Assembly (NCBI GenBank): GCA_016871195.1
Contig: VFZN01000003.1
Coordinates: 127,902 to 191,901, forward strand
Direction of reading: 5' to 3'
DNA: 64,000 nucleotides
Origin: Acidobacteriota bacterium
GTDB taxonomy: Bacteria > Acidobacteriota > Vicinamibacteria > Vicinamibacterales > UBA2999
Below are positions 50,422 through 59,447 of the stretch, piece by piece (position 1 is the first letter of the stretch; each line of letters opens with the position of its first letter). The translations under genes were made by a program, and so were the position numbers. The notes under the pieces were generated by a model. It saw only the letters and a program-made list of their open reading frames with translations. It did no database searches and was not told where the DNA came from.

Positions 50422-52107
50422 TTACTTCAGTCCATCAAGACGGCGAAGTTCCGAGTCGTCGCCGAGCCATTCCCACCGCAGCAGCGACAGGGGCACGTTT
50501 CCGTTCTTCCAGAGATAGTCGTGAAACGCCTGCAGCGAGAACGCATCCCCGCGTGCGCGACGCGCGTCTGCCAGCATCCGCACGATCTGCACCTTTCCGA
50601 TCTGGTAGGTGATGGCCTGCCCTGGCCCGGCGGCAAACGATGCGGCTTCCTCGAGTGCCGTTTCGCGATCCATCGGCACGGTCTTTTCGAGATAGTCGGC
50701 GGCCTGCGGAATGCTGAACTCCCCCGTTGCCAGCCGCACGTCGACTTCCACGCGCAGCGCACGCAGGCGCATGAAGTTGTAGATGATCTCGCGCGAGCGC
50801 GGACTGTCGGCCCACAGGCCGGCCTGCAGCATCATCTCCTCGGCATAGAAGCCGATCCCTTCGTTCGCGCCCGAGTCGTAATAGCGGCGACGGATGGCAT
50901 TCTCGTGCGCCCACGACAGGGCGAGTTGAAAGTAGTGGCCGGGCACGCCTTCATGCACGATGATCGGCCGGGGATCGCGCGCCGTCGACAGGTAAAAGTA
51001 CGGCAGCGTCGGTGCCGGCGCGCGAATGTAGCTGATGCCGTCTTCCGTCAGCCGCGAGGGCCCGGTCAGGTCATCGGTGACCCCGAGAAACGACAACGGG
51101 GCCAGATAGGCTGGCAGCGGAAGATTGCGGTAGTGCTTCACCCACGCCGGCACGGTCAGCAGCCGCTCGCGTTCGAGAAACGACCGGATGCCCTGCTCAT
51201 CGGCGAACGACTTGCTGATCTGGGCCTGTTGGTCGGGAAAGATCGGCATCGGCGGCAGGGCACGGTTGCGGCCCTGCTCGAGGGCCTCGAACGCCACGGC
51301 GCGCTCCCACTCCATGCGCCCCATCATGAGAAGTTCCTCGGGCGTGTAGGGCACCAGGGCCACCTCACGCAGGAACCACACATAGTCAGCGCGCCCGATG
51401 GCCGTCTCGGCCTTCAGCGAGGGTTCACGCGACGCCAGCCACTGCCGGTAGGCGGCCAGCGCTCGGCCTGCCGTCGCCGCTGCGTCGCCGATGGATTCGC
51501 GCGACCCGGGGGCCAGTTGTGGAGCCAGTTCGCGCGCCATCGTGCCGAGGCGTGCCTCGATATCACCGAGCGTGTCGATGGCGAGGCGCGCAAAGGGCCG
51601 ACGCATGTCGGTCAGGTGTCCCTGTGCGTGCGTCAGCACGACCGGCGCATGACGCAACCGCTGCACGATGGCCTCGGACCGCGCCCGATCAAACGGGGCC
51701 GGCGGGAGCAGCAGGTCGAACGTGGGTCCCAGTGCCTGCTGAATGAAAAACGCCGGGTCGCGGCGCCACGCGGCCGCCTTCTCGAGCTCCCAGCGCACCC
51801 GTGCGATCGCCGAACCCATGAGGCGATAGTCGACCTGCCGCGAGACGGGCATGCCCTGCATCGACAGCCCGCGCCACCGCGTCTCGAAGGCACTCAGGGC
51901 CTCCTGCCGCCGCGTCATCGACTCGGGCGACCAGTCGGGCAACCACCCTGCCGGACGTTCGACCCGGGGAATGTCATCCCCGGTCGAAGGCTGGTGGATC
52001 ACCCGCCATGTCCAGAAATCAGCGGCCAGATCATCAAACGGATCCGCAGCCGACGGACGGGCCGCGGAACAGACAAGCAGCAGCGCGAGGAAGACGGAAC
52101 GCAGCAT
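50422..52107 (-). CDS. DUF885 family hydrolase
   Basis: A 561-residue secreted protein (signal peptide ends SAADPF) of the DUF885 family, which resembles zinc carboxypeptidases. The metal-binding motif is HEGVPGHYFQ (about residue 384), followed by GANEGIGFYAEEMMLQAG with a Glu ligand. ATG at 52107 is chosen because it begins the signal peptide and TATAAT lies 9 bases upstream. A peptidase role is inferred, and the divergent S9 peptidase next door supports peptide turnover. Confidence 0.85.
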   Translation of the reverse strand: MLRSVFLALLLVCSAARPSAADPFDDLAADFWTWRVIHQPSTGDDIPRVERPAGWLPDWSPESMTRRQEALSAFETRWRGLSMQGMPVSRQVDYRLMGSAIARVRWELEKAAAWRRDPAFFIQQALGPTFDLLLPPAPFDRARSEAIVQRLRHAPVVLTHAQGHLTDMRRPFARLAIDTLGDIEARLGTMARELAPQLAPGSRESIGDAAATAGRALAAYRQWLASREPSLKAETAIGRADYVWFLREVALVPYTPEELLMMGRMEWERAVAFEALEQGRNRALPPMPIFPDQQAQISKSFADEQGIRSFLERERLLTVPAWVKHYRNLPLPAYLAPLSFLGVTDDLTGPSRLTEDGISYIRAPAPTLPYFYLSTARDPRPIIVHEGVPGHYFQLALSWAHENAIRRRYYDSGANEGIGFYAEEMMLQAGLWADSPRSREIIYNFMRLRALRVEVDVRLATGEFSIPQAADYLEKTVPMDRETALEEAASFAAGPGQAITYQIGKVQIVRMLADARRARGDAFSLQAFHDYLWKNGNVPLSLLRWEWLGDDSELRRLDGLK

Positions 52108-52116
52108 GGCAGGCCG

Positions 52117-52124
52117 ATTATAGT
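52117..52124. promoter_or_regulatory. Overlapping divergent -10 elements (TATAAT / TATAGT)
   Basis: ATTATAGT gives TATAAT on the minus strand (52122-52117) and TATAGT on the plus strand (52119-52124), overlapping by four bases. Each ends exactly 9 bases before its start codon (52107 and 52134) in a 26-base gap. The clearest case of a bidirectional leaderless promoter in the window. Confidence 0.65.
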
Positions 52125-52133
52125 ACTGCCCGT

Positions 52134-54398
52134 ATGCCACGACTCTTCTCCGCCCTGCTGGTATGCGTCTGCGTGCTTGGCCTGGCTCCCCGCGCAACCG
52201 CCCAGCGCGCTGCGCCTGCGCCGCTGTCGGCTGAGCAGATTGCGTCGTATCCCAGCCTCATCGGCACGGCGCCCGCGTCGCCCACGTGGTCACGCAACGG
52301 GCAATGGCTGGCCTTCCGCTGGAATGAGGAAGGCTGGCCGTTCCGCGACCTCTATCTCGTCGGCGCCGACGGGCGGAATCGTCGTCGCCTCACGAATCTG
52401 CAGCAGACCCACCCGGCACCGCCCCCTCCCTCGGGCACGTCGACCGCGGCGCTGGCGGCGCAGTCGGCCGCCCGTGCCCGCGGCGGCATCAGCGAGCTGC
52501 TGTGGCTGCCCGATCATCAGTCGCTGCTCTTCACCGCGAGTGGCCGCCTCTTCAGGGTCACGCTCGATGGCCGCGCCCCGGAGGTGCTGCCCGCCGGCGA
52601 GGGACTGTCGGACATCGCCCTCTCTCCCGATGGCAGCCGGGTGTCGTACCTCAAGGATAGCGACCTGTGGGTCTGGCCTCTCGCAGGCGGTGTGCCAGAA
52701 CGACTGACGACGGTGGGCGTCGCAGGCCCTGGCACCGTGCCACTCGGGTCCTACAACCGGCCCGATGCCGAAGTGGGCACGGGCGTGTGGGGCGCCGACT
52801 GGATGCCCTATCAGTGGGCGCCTGACGGCCGCACCATCGCGCTGCACATGGTTGACCGGCGTCATCTGAGGCAGGTGCGCTTTCCGTGGTTTCTTGGGGG
52901 AGACACCGGTCCGAACATCCTCCGCCGCGGCTATCCCGGCGACGAGAACGAACGCCGCACACTGGCCGTGCTCGACGTCGCCAGCAAGCGCCTGCAGCCG
53001 CTGACGCTGCCGGCCCCGGGTGCACGCGCCATCAGCGACTATGAGTGGTCGGCGACCGGGCGCCTCATGGTCGACCAGGTCAGCGACACCGGCGCCGAGC
53101 GCTGGTTCTGGGTGCTCGAACCGAACACGCTGAGCCCGCGCGAGGTCTGGCACGACCAGCGCGATACGCGCATCTATCCCGCGTATGTCTCACGGTGGCA
53201 CCCTGATGGCCGCCGCATCATCTTCGTCGCCGATCTCTCGGAGCGCGATCATCTTTTCAGCCTCGAGGTCGATCGGCCCGGTGCGACACCGCAGCCGCTC
53301 ACGTCCGGCGACTGGGATGTGGCCGGCGAACGCGGTGCGGCCCCCCTCTCGGTGGGCACTGACGGCACCCTGACATTCACGTCGACACAGGTCAGCCCCT
53401 ACGACCGTCAGGTATATCAGCTCACCCGCAGCACCGGCAGCCCGGTGGCCCTCACCTCGCGCCCGGGGGTGCACGTGCCGTTCATCTCCCCCGACGGCCG
53501 TCACGTCGCCACGCTGTGGTCAGACGACATCACGCCGACAGAGTTGCTCATTCGCCCCGTCACGGCCGGTGCCCCCGACGTGCGCGTCACGCAGTCGCCC
53601 CGTGCCGCCTTTGCCGGCTACGACTGGGTCCGTCCCCGCTACGACACCTTCCGGAATGCCGTGGATGGCTTCGTGGTGCACGCCCGCATCCTCGAGCCCT
53701 CGAACCTCGACCGCAGCCGCCGATACCCTGTCATCTTCGGTCCACTCTACTCGAACACCGTACGCAACCGATGGGCCGGTCTCTCAGGCACCCTCCAGCA
53801 GGCCATGGTTCAGCGCGGCTTCATCGTCGTGCAGGTGGATGTGAGGGGCAGCGTCGGCTACGGCCGGGCGTTCCGGGAAGCCTTCCTGATGGATTACGGC
53901 GGCAAGGACCTTGACGACATCGAGGCCGTGGTGCGTGGACTCGCGCAGCGCCCGTATGTCGATGCTTCGCGGATGGGCATCTGGGGCAGCAGTTACGGTG
54001 GCCTGCTGACCGTGTTCACGCTGCTCAAGAAGCCCGGTCTGTTTTCGGCGGGCGTGGCCGGTGCGCCGGCCACCGACCCGTTCGCCTTCGGCCCTGACGA
54101 TGTGGCCATTACGCGGACTCCGGCGTCGCATCCTGAGGCGTTCGTGCGGGGCTCGGCGCAGCACCTCGGCGAAAATCTGCGAGACCACCTGCTGATCATC
54201 CACGGGGTGATGGATGACGTGGTCCCCTTCCGCACGACGATGACGCTGATTGAGCGGTTGATTCTGCTGGGGAAGGACGTCGACCTCGCGACGGCACCAG
54301 CGGCCACGCACGGGTGGACAGCCCGTGAGCCCTACGCGATCTTCTTTTATCGGAAGCTGCTGAACTACTTCGACCAGCACCTGGGCCCGCCGCGCTGA
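52134..54398 (+). CDS. S9-family prolyl oligopeptidase/DPP-like serine peptidase
   Basis: A 754-residue secreted peptidase. Signal peptide ends RATAQ; a seven-bladed propeller with repeated WAPDG, WHPDGRRIIF-like blades covers about 40-480. The alpha/beta hydrolase domain has the nucleophile Ser620 in GIWGSSYGG, the acid Asp in HGVMDDVVPF and the catalytic His in AATHGW. It cleaves short peptides, probably in the periplasm. ATG at 52134 follows TATAGT by 9 bases. The DUF885 gene is divergently paired. Confidence 0.93.
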   Translation: MPRLFSALLVCVCVLGLAPRATAQRAAPAPLSAEQIASYPSLIGTAPASPTWSRNGQWLAFRWNEEGWPFRDLYLVGADGRNRRRLTNLQQTHPAPPPPSGTSTAALAAQSAARARGGISELLWLPDHQSLLFTASGRLFRVTLDGRAPEVLPAGEGLSDIALSPDGSRVSYLKDSDLWVWPLAGGVPERLTTVGVAGPGTVPLGSYNRPDAEVGTGVWGADWMPYQWAPDGRTIALHMVDRRHLRQVRFPWFLGGDTGPNILRRGYPGDENERRTLAVLDVASKRLQPLTLPAPGARAISDYEWSATGRLMVDQVSDTGAERWFWVLEPNTLSPREVWHDQRDTRIYPAYVSRWHPDGRRIIFVADLSERDHLFSLEVDRPGATPQPLTSGDWDVAGERGAAPLSVGTDGTLTFTSTQVSPYDRQVYQLTRSTGSPVALTSRPGVHVPFISPDGRHVATLWSDDITPTELLIRPVTAGAPDVRVTQSPRAAFAGYDWVRPRYDTFRNAVDGFVVHARILEPSNLDRSRRYPVIFGPLYSNTVRNRWAGLSGTLQQAMVQRGFIVVQVDVRGSVGYGRAFREAFLMDYGGKDLDDIEAVVRGLAQRPYVDASRMGIWGSSYGGLLTVFTLLKKPGLFSAGVAGAPATDPFAFGPDDVAITRTPASHPEAFVRGSAQHLGENLRDHLLIIHGVMDDVVPFRTTMTLIERLILLGKDVDLATAPAATHGWTAREPYAIFFYRKLLNYFDQHLGPPR

Positions 54399-54406
54399 GC
54401 GCGGGC

Positions 54407-55825
54407 TCAGGGGGTGCGGACCGAGAAGTTGACGCCGATGCGTTTGGGACGCCGGCCGGTGTAGGCCGTGGGGCCGGTCACCGGCCACATGGCGCTGACC
54501 CACGGGAACGGGTTCGACACGTCGACCCAGAACAGGCTGACGCGGCCAACGCCGACATCGACAAACGCCCGCAGCGTGCGCTGCCGATCGTTGCGCCCCA
54601 TTTCGACGCGATACAGGCGGTTGAGTGCGAGGTACTGAATCATCGAGTCGTCTCGCGAAAGTTCCTCGCGCACCGCCGAACCTCCGATGCGCACTCCGGT
54701 GAACACGGGGGCCGACAGTTCACCGCCGATCGAGTAGCCGGCCTTGTCGATGCCCGGCAGTTCACCGTAGCCCAGCATGTCTGCCGAGGTGGCGGTGGGG
54801 CCCCAGGTGTACTTCGCGTATTCGCCGAAGATGGCACCCCAGGCCCCGGGCGACAGCCGGACACTGAATACCAGCGCCTTGTCGTGCCGCTTCGAGGCCC
54901 AGTAGGTCGGCAGGCGTTCCACTTTCGAGCCGGTATAGCCCCACTTGTAGGCGGCCCGCAGGTCCACACCGGTCATCGGTCGCAGACGGGCCGAGGCGAC
55001 GGCAGTCACGGCGCTGTTGGTGTCGAGTGAGGTGTTGACGAAGTAGAACCAGTTGTAATCCTTCTCGCGGTTGCCATCGCCGAGAATCGCGCCTGCGGCC
55101 AGGTCAATCAGCGGCTGCCCCGAACGCCGCCGCGCAGAGTAGGCAAACATCGCACCGAAGTTCGCTTCGGCATTGATGCGCTGAATGCGGGTGATGTCCT
55201 TCGCCGTGGCGGCGCCGGTTTCCTGCGGCGTCAACCCGATGGGCAGGATGAATCGGCCGGCGCGCAGCCGCAGGTACCGGCTCATCTGCACGTCGAGATA
55301 GCCTTCACGCAGCATGCCCTGCTGGTTGATGTAGTCGAGCGCAAACGTGTTGTAGGTATCGACGCGCTTGAGGCCGTCTTCCACATCGCAGGGCACGTTC
55401 GGCCCTGGCAAGGTGTAGAGCGACGGATTGTTCGGATAGAAGTAATCAGCCTTGCCGCACGATGGACGCGAGGCGGTCTCGTTCACGGGATTGACCGACA
55501 CCACATACCGCACGCGCGGGCTGACCCTGCCGGTCACCGTGAAGATGGCCATGCCGACGCGCGCCTGCTTCTCGAGGCCGAGGGTGGCCTGCGCCCCATC
55601 GTGCGACCAGGCGGCTACAAACTCCGAGGACACCTTGAATCGCTCGTTCTGCTGGGGCTGCGGCCCGAAGATCGTGAGCGGGGCTGGTTCAGGCGGGGCA
55701 GCGGCGGATTGCTGTGCGGCCGCAAGGGTCGGCACGGCCAGCAGCAGGGTGACCAGACCAGCGCCCGCAGGGGCGCACGTACCGCGGCACATACGACGGG
55801 CGCGATGCGCCAGAGAGGTCAGCAT
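54407..55825 (-). CDS. Porin-like outer-membrane beta-barrel protein
   Basis: A 472-residue outer-membrane protein. Signal peptide ends AAAQQ; the mature protein has many short amphipathic strands (RYVVSVNPV, RLRAGRFILPIGL, VGRVSLFWVDVSNPF) and closes with GVNFSVRTP. The block YLRLRAGRFILPIGLTPQET is typical of phosphate-selective porin-like barrels. It begins 44 bases after the aldose dehydrogenase and could admit its substrates. The GGAG at about 10 bases supports the start at 55825. Confidence 0.75.
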   Translation of the reverse strand: MLTSLAHRARRMCRGTCAPAGAGLVTLLLAVPTLAAAQQSAAAPPEPAPLTIFGPQPQQNERFKVSSEFVAAWSHDGAQATLGLEKQARVGMAIFTVTGRVSPRVRYVVSVNPVNETASRPSCGKADYFYPNNPSLYTLPGPNVPCDVEDGLKRVDTYNTFALDYINQQGMLREGYLDVQMSRYLRLRAGRFILPIGLTPQETGAATAKDITRIQRINAEANFGAMFAYSARRRSGQPLIDLAAGAILGDGNREKDYNWFYFVNTSLDTNSAVTAVASARLRPMTGVDLRAAYKWGYTGSKVERLPTYWASKRHDKALVFSVRLSPGAWGAIFGEYAKYTWGPTATSADMLGYGELPGIDKAGYSIGGELSAPVFTGVRIGGSAVREELSRDDSMIQYLALNRLYRVEMGRNDRQRTLRAFVDVGVGRVSLFWVDVSNPFPWVSAMWPVTGPTAYTGRRPKRIGVNFSVRTP

Positions 55826-55869
55826 GGAAGGTGCTCCGTCTGTCGGAGACTGCTCGGGTGGTTGGCGCC

Positions 55870-57090
55870 TTATCGGCGCGGCACCAGCTTGAAGAGGCGC
55901 GCCGCCGGGCCGTCGGTCAGCACATAGAGCGCGCCATCGGGGCCCTGCCGCACGTCGCGGATGCGTTCCTTGCCCTCGGTGAGCAGTCGCTCTTCCCCGA
56001 CGACGCGGTCACCCTTGACCGAGAGACGCACCAGGTCATTGGTGGCATGCCCGCCGATGAAGAGGCTGCCCTTCCACTGGGGAAAGGCGCTGCCGGTGTA
56101 GAAGGTCATCCCGCTCGGGCCAATGACGGGATCCCAGTAGTAGGCCGGCTGTTCCATGCCCGCCTGCTGCTGGATGCCGCCCGTGATCAGGCCGCCGCGG
56201 TACTCGATGCCATAGGCAATGGTGGGCCAGCCGTAGTCTTTGCCCTTGCGCGCGACGTTGAGTTCATCGCCGCCGCGCGTGCCGTGTTCGACTTCCCACA
56301 GTTCGCCGGTCTCGGGATGCAGCGTGGCCGCCTGAATGTTGCGGTGGCCGAGCGACCAGATTTCCGGACGCACGCCGTCTTTGCCCACGAACGGATTATC
56401 GGCAGGCACCGTGCCGTCGGTCTTGAGGCGCACCACCTTGCCCAGCAGGCCGTCCATCTTCTGCGCCTGCATGCGGCCCTCGGGAATCGAGCGGTCGCCC
56501 TGCGTGATGAAGAGCGTGCCGTCGCGACCGAACACGAGGCGGCTGCCGAAGTGCAGCGTCGAGGCCAGCGTGGGGGTCTGGTGGTAGATGACCTGCACAT
56601 CCTCGAGGCTGGGCACGGCCGCGTCGACGAACTTCCCGCGGGCCACGGCGGTGTTGTTGACGCCGTTACCGCGCGGCTCGGCATAGCTCCAGTAGATGAG
56701 CTGGTTGCGGCTGAACTGCGGGTCGAGCACCACGTCGAGCAGGCCGCCCTGTCCCCGCGCATCCACCTCGGGCAGCCCGATCGCCGCCACCGAGAGCGTG
56801 CCGTCGGCGGCCAGCACGCGCAGGCGCCCGGGACGTTCGGTGATCAGCAGTTTGCCGCTCGGCAGGAACGCCACGCTCCACGGATTCTGTAGCCCCTGCG
56901 CCAGAGTGACCTGATCGAAGGCCACGCCGAGCGCCTGCACCGGCGCATCGGTCTGCCCCGGAAACGCTGGCGTCTGCCCGGTGCCGTTGGGCGGCCGCGG
57001 GTCGACACCCTGCCGCGCCGCTGCCGGCACGGCCGACAGCGCCAGCACACAGATCACCAGAAACCCGGACAGAACGGTCGATCGACGCAC
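55870..57090 (-). CDS. PQQ-dependent aldose sugar dehydrogenase (soluble GDH type)
   Basis: A 406-residue periplasmic enzyme of the soluble PQQ glucose dehydrogenase family with a six-bladed propeller. Signatures are [70 protein letters not shown] and the PQQ-site [13 protein letters not shown]. It oxidises aldoses to lactones. The start is GTG with AAGGAG 6 bases upstream. The gap to the DUF5916 gene upstream is 10 bases, so the two are cotranscribed. Confidence 0.92.
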   Translation of the reverse strand: MRRSTVLSGFLVICVLALSAVPAAARQGVDPRPPNGTGQTPAFPGQTDAPVQALGVAFDQVTLAQGLQNPWSVAFLPSGKLLITERPGRLRVLAADGTLSVAAIGLPEVDARGQGGLLDVVLDPQFSRNQLIYWSYAEPRGNGVNNTAVARGKFVDAAVPSLEDVQVIYHQTPTLASTLHFGSRLVFGRDGTLFITQGDRSIPEGRMQAQKMDGLLGKVVRLKTDGTVPADNPFVGKDGVRPEIWSLGHRNIQAATLHPETGELWEVEHGTRGGDELNVARKGKDYGWPTIAYGIEYRGGLITGGIQQQAGMEQPAYYWDPVIGPSGMTFYTGSAFPQWKGSLFIGGHATNDLVRLSVKGDRVVGEERLLTEGKERIRDVRQGPDGALYVLTDGPAARLFKLVPRR

Positions 57091-57100
57091 AGGCCACTCC

Positions 57101-59383
57101 TTAGAAATCGAAGAGCCGAGTGTACTTCACAACCACCGAGCGCCCCACCGTGTCATAGGACGTCGAACTCAGCACGTCACGGCGGTCATTGAACACCACA
57201 AAGAGGCCGGTGCCCGAGCGGTTCAGCAGCGCCAGGCGCACGTTCGACGAGTATTGCCCCGTCTGGCCGTTGTACTGCACCAGGGCCGACAGGCTGGCGA
57301 GGTTCGTGAAGGCATAGCTGGCCTTGAATGGGATGAGATTGGCGACAAACGACCCCTGCGGCAATCGGATGTCCTGCCTCGTCCAGCCGAGGCTGGCAAT
57401 GAAGCGGGCCGAGAAGCGGTAGTCACTGGTGATTTCCACCGCGTTGAAATCGCCGTTGTAGTACTGACCCGTCCGGAAACGGAACGTCCCGGTGACGGCC
57501 GAACTCGGATTGTGGAAGTACTCGAACGCATGCTGCAGCCACGAATACTGCCCGGCCGGGATCGTCACGCGTTTGCCGTCGCGGTTGTAGACCGTGAAGG
57601 GCACCAGCGGATTGTCGCGGTTGTGATCGAAGAACCAGCCGAAGCGTCCCCCCTGAATCGGCTGGATTTCGAACAAATGCACGTGGGCATACGACGTCTG
57701 CAGGTTGCCGTTGAGGTCGTAGAACGAGTTGTACGAGAGATGCGGCGACACGCGCCGAATCCAGCGGATGCGCTTGGGCTGGGGCTGGAAGAACACGCGC
57801 AGTTCAGGACGCCGGTATCCGCGGCGGGGCAGGAAGCCGACCTCGGGGTTGAAGCGCTCGCCGACCTGCGTATAGCCACCCGACACCTGCCAGATAGGAT
57901 TGCGGAAGTCGTAGAAGACACGGCTCGAGTAGTCGCTGCCCGTGGCCCCCGGTGAGTCGGTGCGGGCCACAAAGGCCGACACCCGCTGGCCGGGCGACAG
58001 CTGGTAGTTGGCATCCAGGCCATACGCGCGGTTCCACTTCGAGAACGACGTGCCAGCCACAGGGTCCGTCGTCTGCTTGTTCACGAAGATCGCCCCGTAG
58101 CTCGAGCGGCCGATCTCCTTCTGCACACGCATCACGCTGAAGTTGGTGTCGAGCGCGAGCGCACGGCCGCTGAGGTCCTGCTCATCGTTGGTCTGGATGT
58201 TCAGCGCGCCGACATTCCAGCTGCCGCCGACCTTCCCGCTGACGCGGCCACCGGCGATGATTGGAATCGGTTGCAGTGAAGATGCCGCGCCCGACAGGCC
58301 GATGCGGCGCGAGAAGAACAGGTCAATCTGCTGCGGCTGTCCGAACTGGAAGGTCGTGGCGTTTTCAAGGAAGAACGGCCGTTTTTCCGGAAAGAACAGG
58401 TCGAAGCGCGTCAGGTTGACCTGCTCTTCATCGGCTTCCACCTGGGCAAAGTCGGTGTTAATGGTGGCATCCATCGTGAGGCTCGGCGTGATGCCCCACT
58501 TGGCGTCGATGCCGCCATTGAACTTCGTGTCGGTTGGCGCTCCCGCGCGCGTAAAGTCCCGGTTCGAAGATCCGAGCGCATACGGAATGAGCTTGATGTC
58601 GCGCCGCGGCGGCATCACCAGTCCCGGCACCTTGGCGGCCAGCGAAATGCGGTAGATGTCGAACCCGCGAGGAATCTCCGACAGATACACCTGCTCGTTC
58701 TTGTGACGGATGTTCCGCATGACGTTGAAGCCCCACGTCATGCTGTCACCGGTGGCATACCGGAGCGTCTTGAGGGGAATCGCCAGTTCCGCCTCCCAGC
58801 CCCGCTCGGTCACCTGGGCACGTACCACCCAGTCGCCGTCCCAGTTGGGGTTGAAAGCACTGATCGCGCCGCGCTGCGTGCCCGCCGCGCCGCCCCCGAA
58901 GGCCACGCCACCCGATTGCCCTTCGCGCGCGACCTGTCCGTCGTATTCGATACCAAGGGGATTCGTGCCGAAGACAAACGCGTTCTGGTTGTCGTTGAAG
59001 GTATCGAAAATCATGATGACCGAGTCGGTCTCGGCCAGCGATGCGTCGCGTCGCGCCTGCGACATGATGATTTTCGACGGGTCCTGATCGTGGCAGACAA
59101 AGCTCACGTAGACGTGTGTGAGGCTGAAGAGCAACCGCACATCCGTCTTCTCGGTGGCCGGTTCGCCCATGCGGGGATCCTGCTGCGTGAAGGTCGAGTA
59201 TGGGGCCACCCCCTCCCACACAGCCTCGTTCACCCGGCCGTCAATGACCGGCGGCGCTGCCCCGGACGCCAGCCGTCCGGCAGTCACCGTCGGCACCGGT
59301 CCAGTCTGCGCCGCGGCGCTGCCCCCCCCACCCAGACACACCACCACCACCGCGCACACGCGCATGACCCGATTCAGTTCCAC
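57101..59383 (-). CDS. DUF5916 protein with N-terminal CBM9-like domain
   Basis: A protein of about 760 residues. After the signal peptide, an N-terminal domain (about 25-200: [32 protein letters not shown], then [23 protein letters not shown] and [22 protein letters not shown]) is CBM9/DOMON-like. The rest, with [20 protein letters not shown] and [12 protein letters not shown], is the DUF5916 barrel, probably an outer-membrane porin. GTG at 59383 is preferred with AGGG about 11 bases upstream; ATG at 59365 is possible. It likely binds or imports a carbohydrate for the downstream aldose dehydrogenase. Confidence 0.82.
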   Translation of the reverse strand: MELNRVMRVCAVVVVCLGGGGSAAAQTGPVPTVTAGRLASGAAPPVIDGRVNEAVWEGVAPYSTFTQQDPRMGEPATEKTDVRLLFSLTHVYVSFVCHDQDPSKIIMSQARRDASLAETDSVIMIFDTFNDNQNAFVFGTNPLGIEYDGQVAREGQSGGVAFGGGAAGTQRGAISAFNPNWDGDWVVRAQVTERGWEAELAIPLKTLRYATGDSMTWGFNVMRNIRHKNEQVYLSEIPRGFDIYRISLAAKVPGLVMPPRRDIKLIPYALGSSNRDFTRAGAPTDTKFNGGIDAKWGITPSLTMDATINTDFAQVEADEEQVNLTRFDLFFPEKRPFFLENATTFQFGQPQQIDLFFSRRIGLSGAASSLQPIPIIAGGRVSGKVGGSWNVGALNIQTNDEQDLSGRALALDTNFSVMRVQKEIGRSSYGAIFVNKQTTDPVAGTSFSKWNRAYGLDANYQLSPGQRVSAFVARTDSPGATGSDYSSRVFYDFRNPIWQVSGGYTQVGERFNPEVGFLPRRGYRRPELRVFFQPQPKRIRWIRRVSPHLSYNSFYDLNGNLQTSYAHVHLFEIQPIQGGRFGWFFDHNRDNPLVPFTVYNRDGKRVTIPAGQYSWLQHAFEYFHNPSSAVTGTFRFRTGQYYNGDFNAVEITSDYRFSARFIASLGWTRQDIRLPQGSFVANLIPFKASYAFTNLASLSALVQYNGQTGQYSSNVRLALLNRSGTGLFVVFNDRRDVLSSTSYDTVGRSVVVKYTRLFDF

Positions 59384-59447
59384 GATGCCGACACCCTGCC
59401 TTCCGGGCCGGAAGTCTAGCATGCGCGTTCGTGATACCTTCGCGGCC

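Noticed and set aside
50521-52133. Long plus-strand frame opposite the DUF885 gene
   Set aside because: Antisense shadow with no recognisable domains, while the minus strand encodes a clear signal peptide and HExxxH-like motif.
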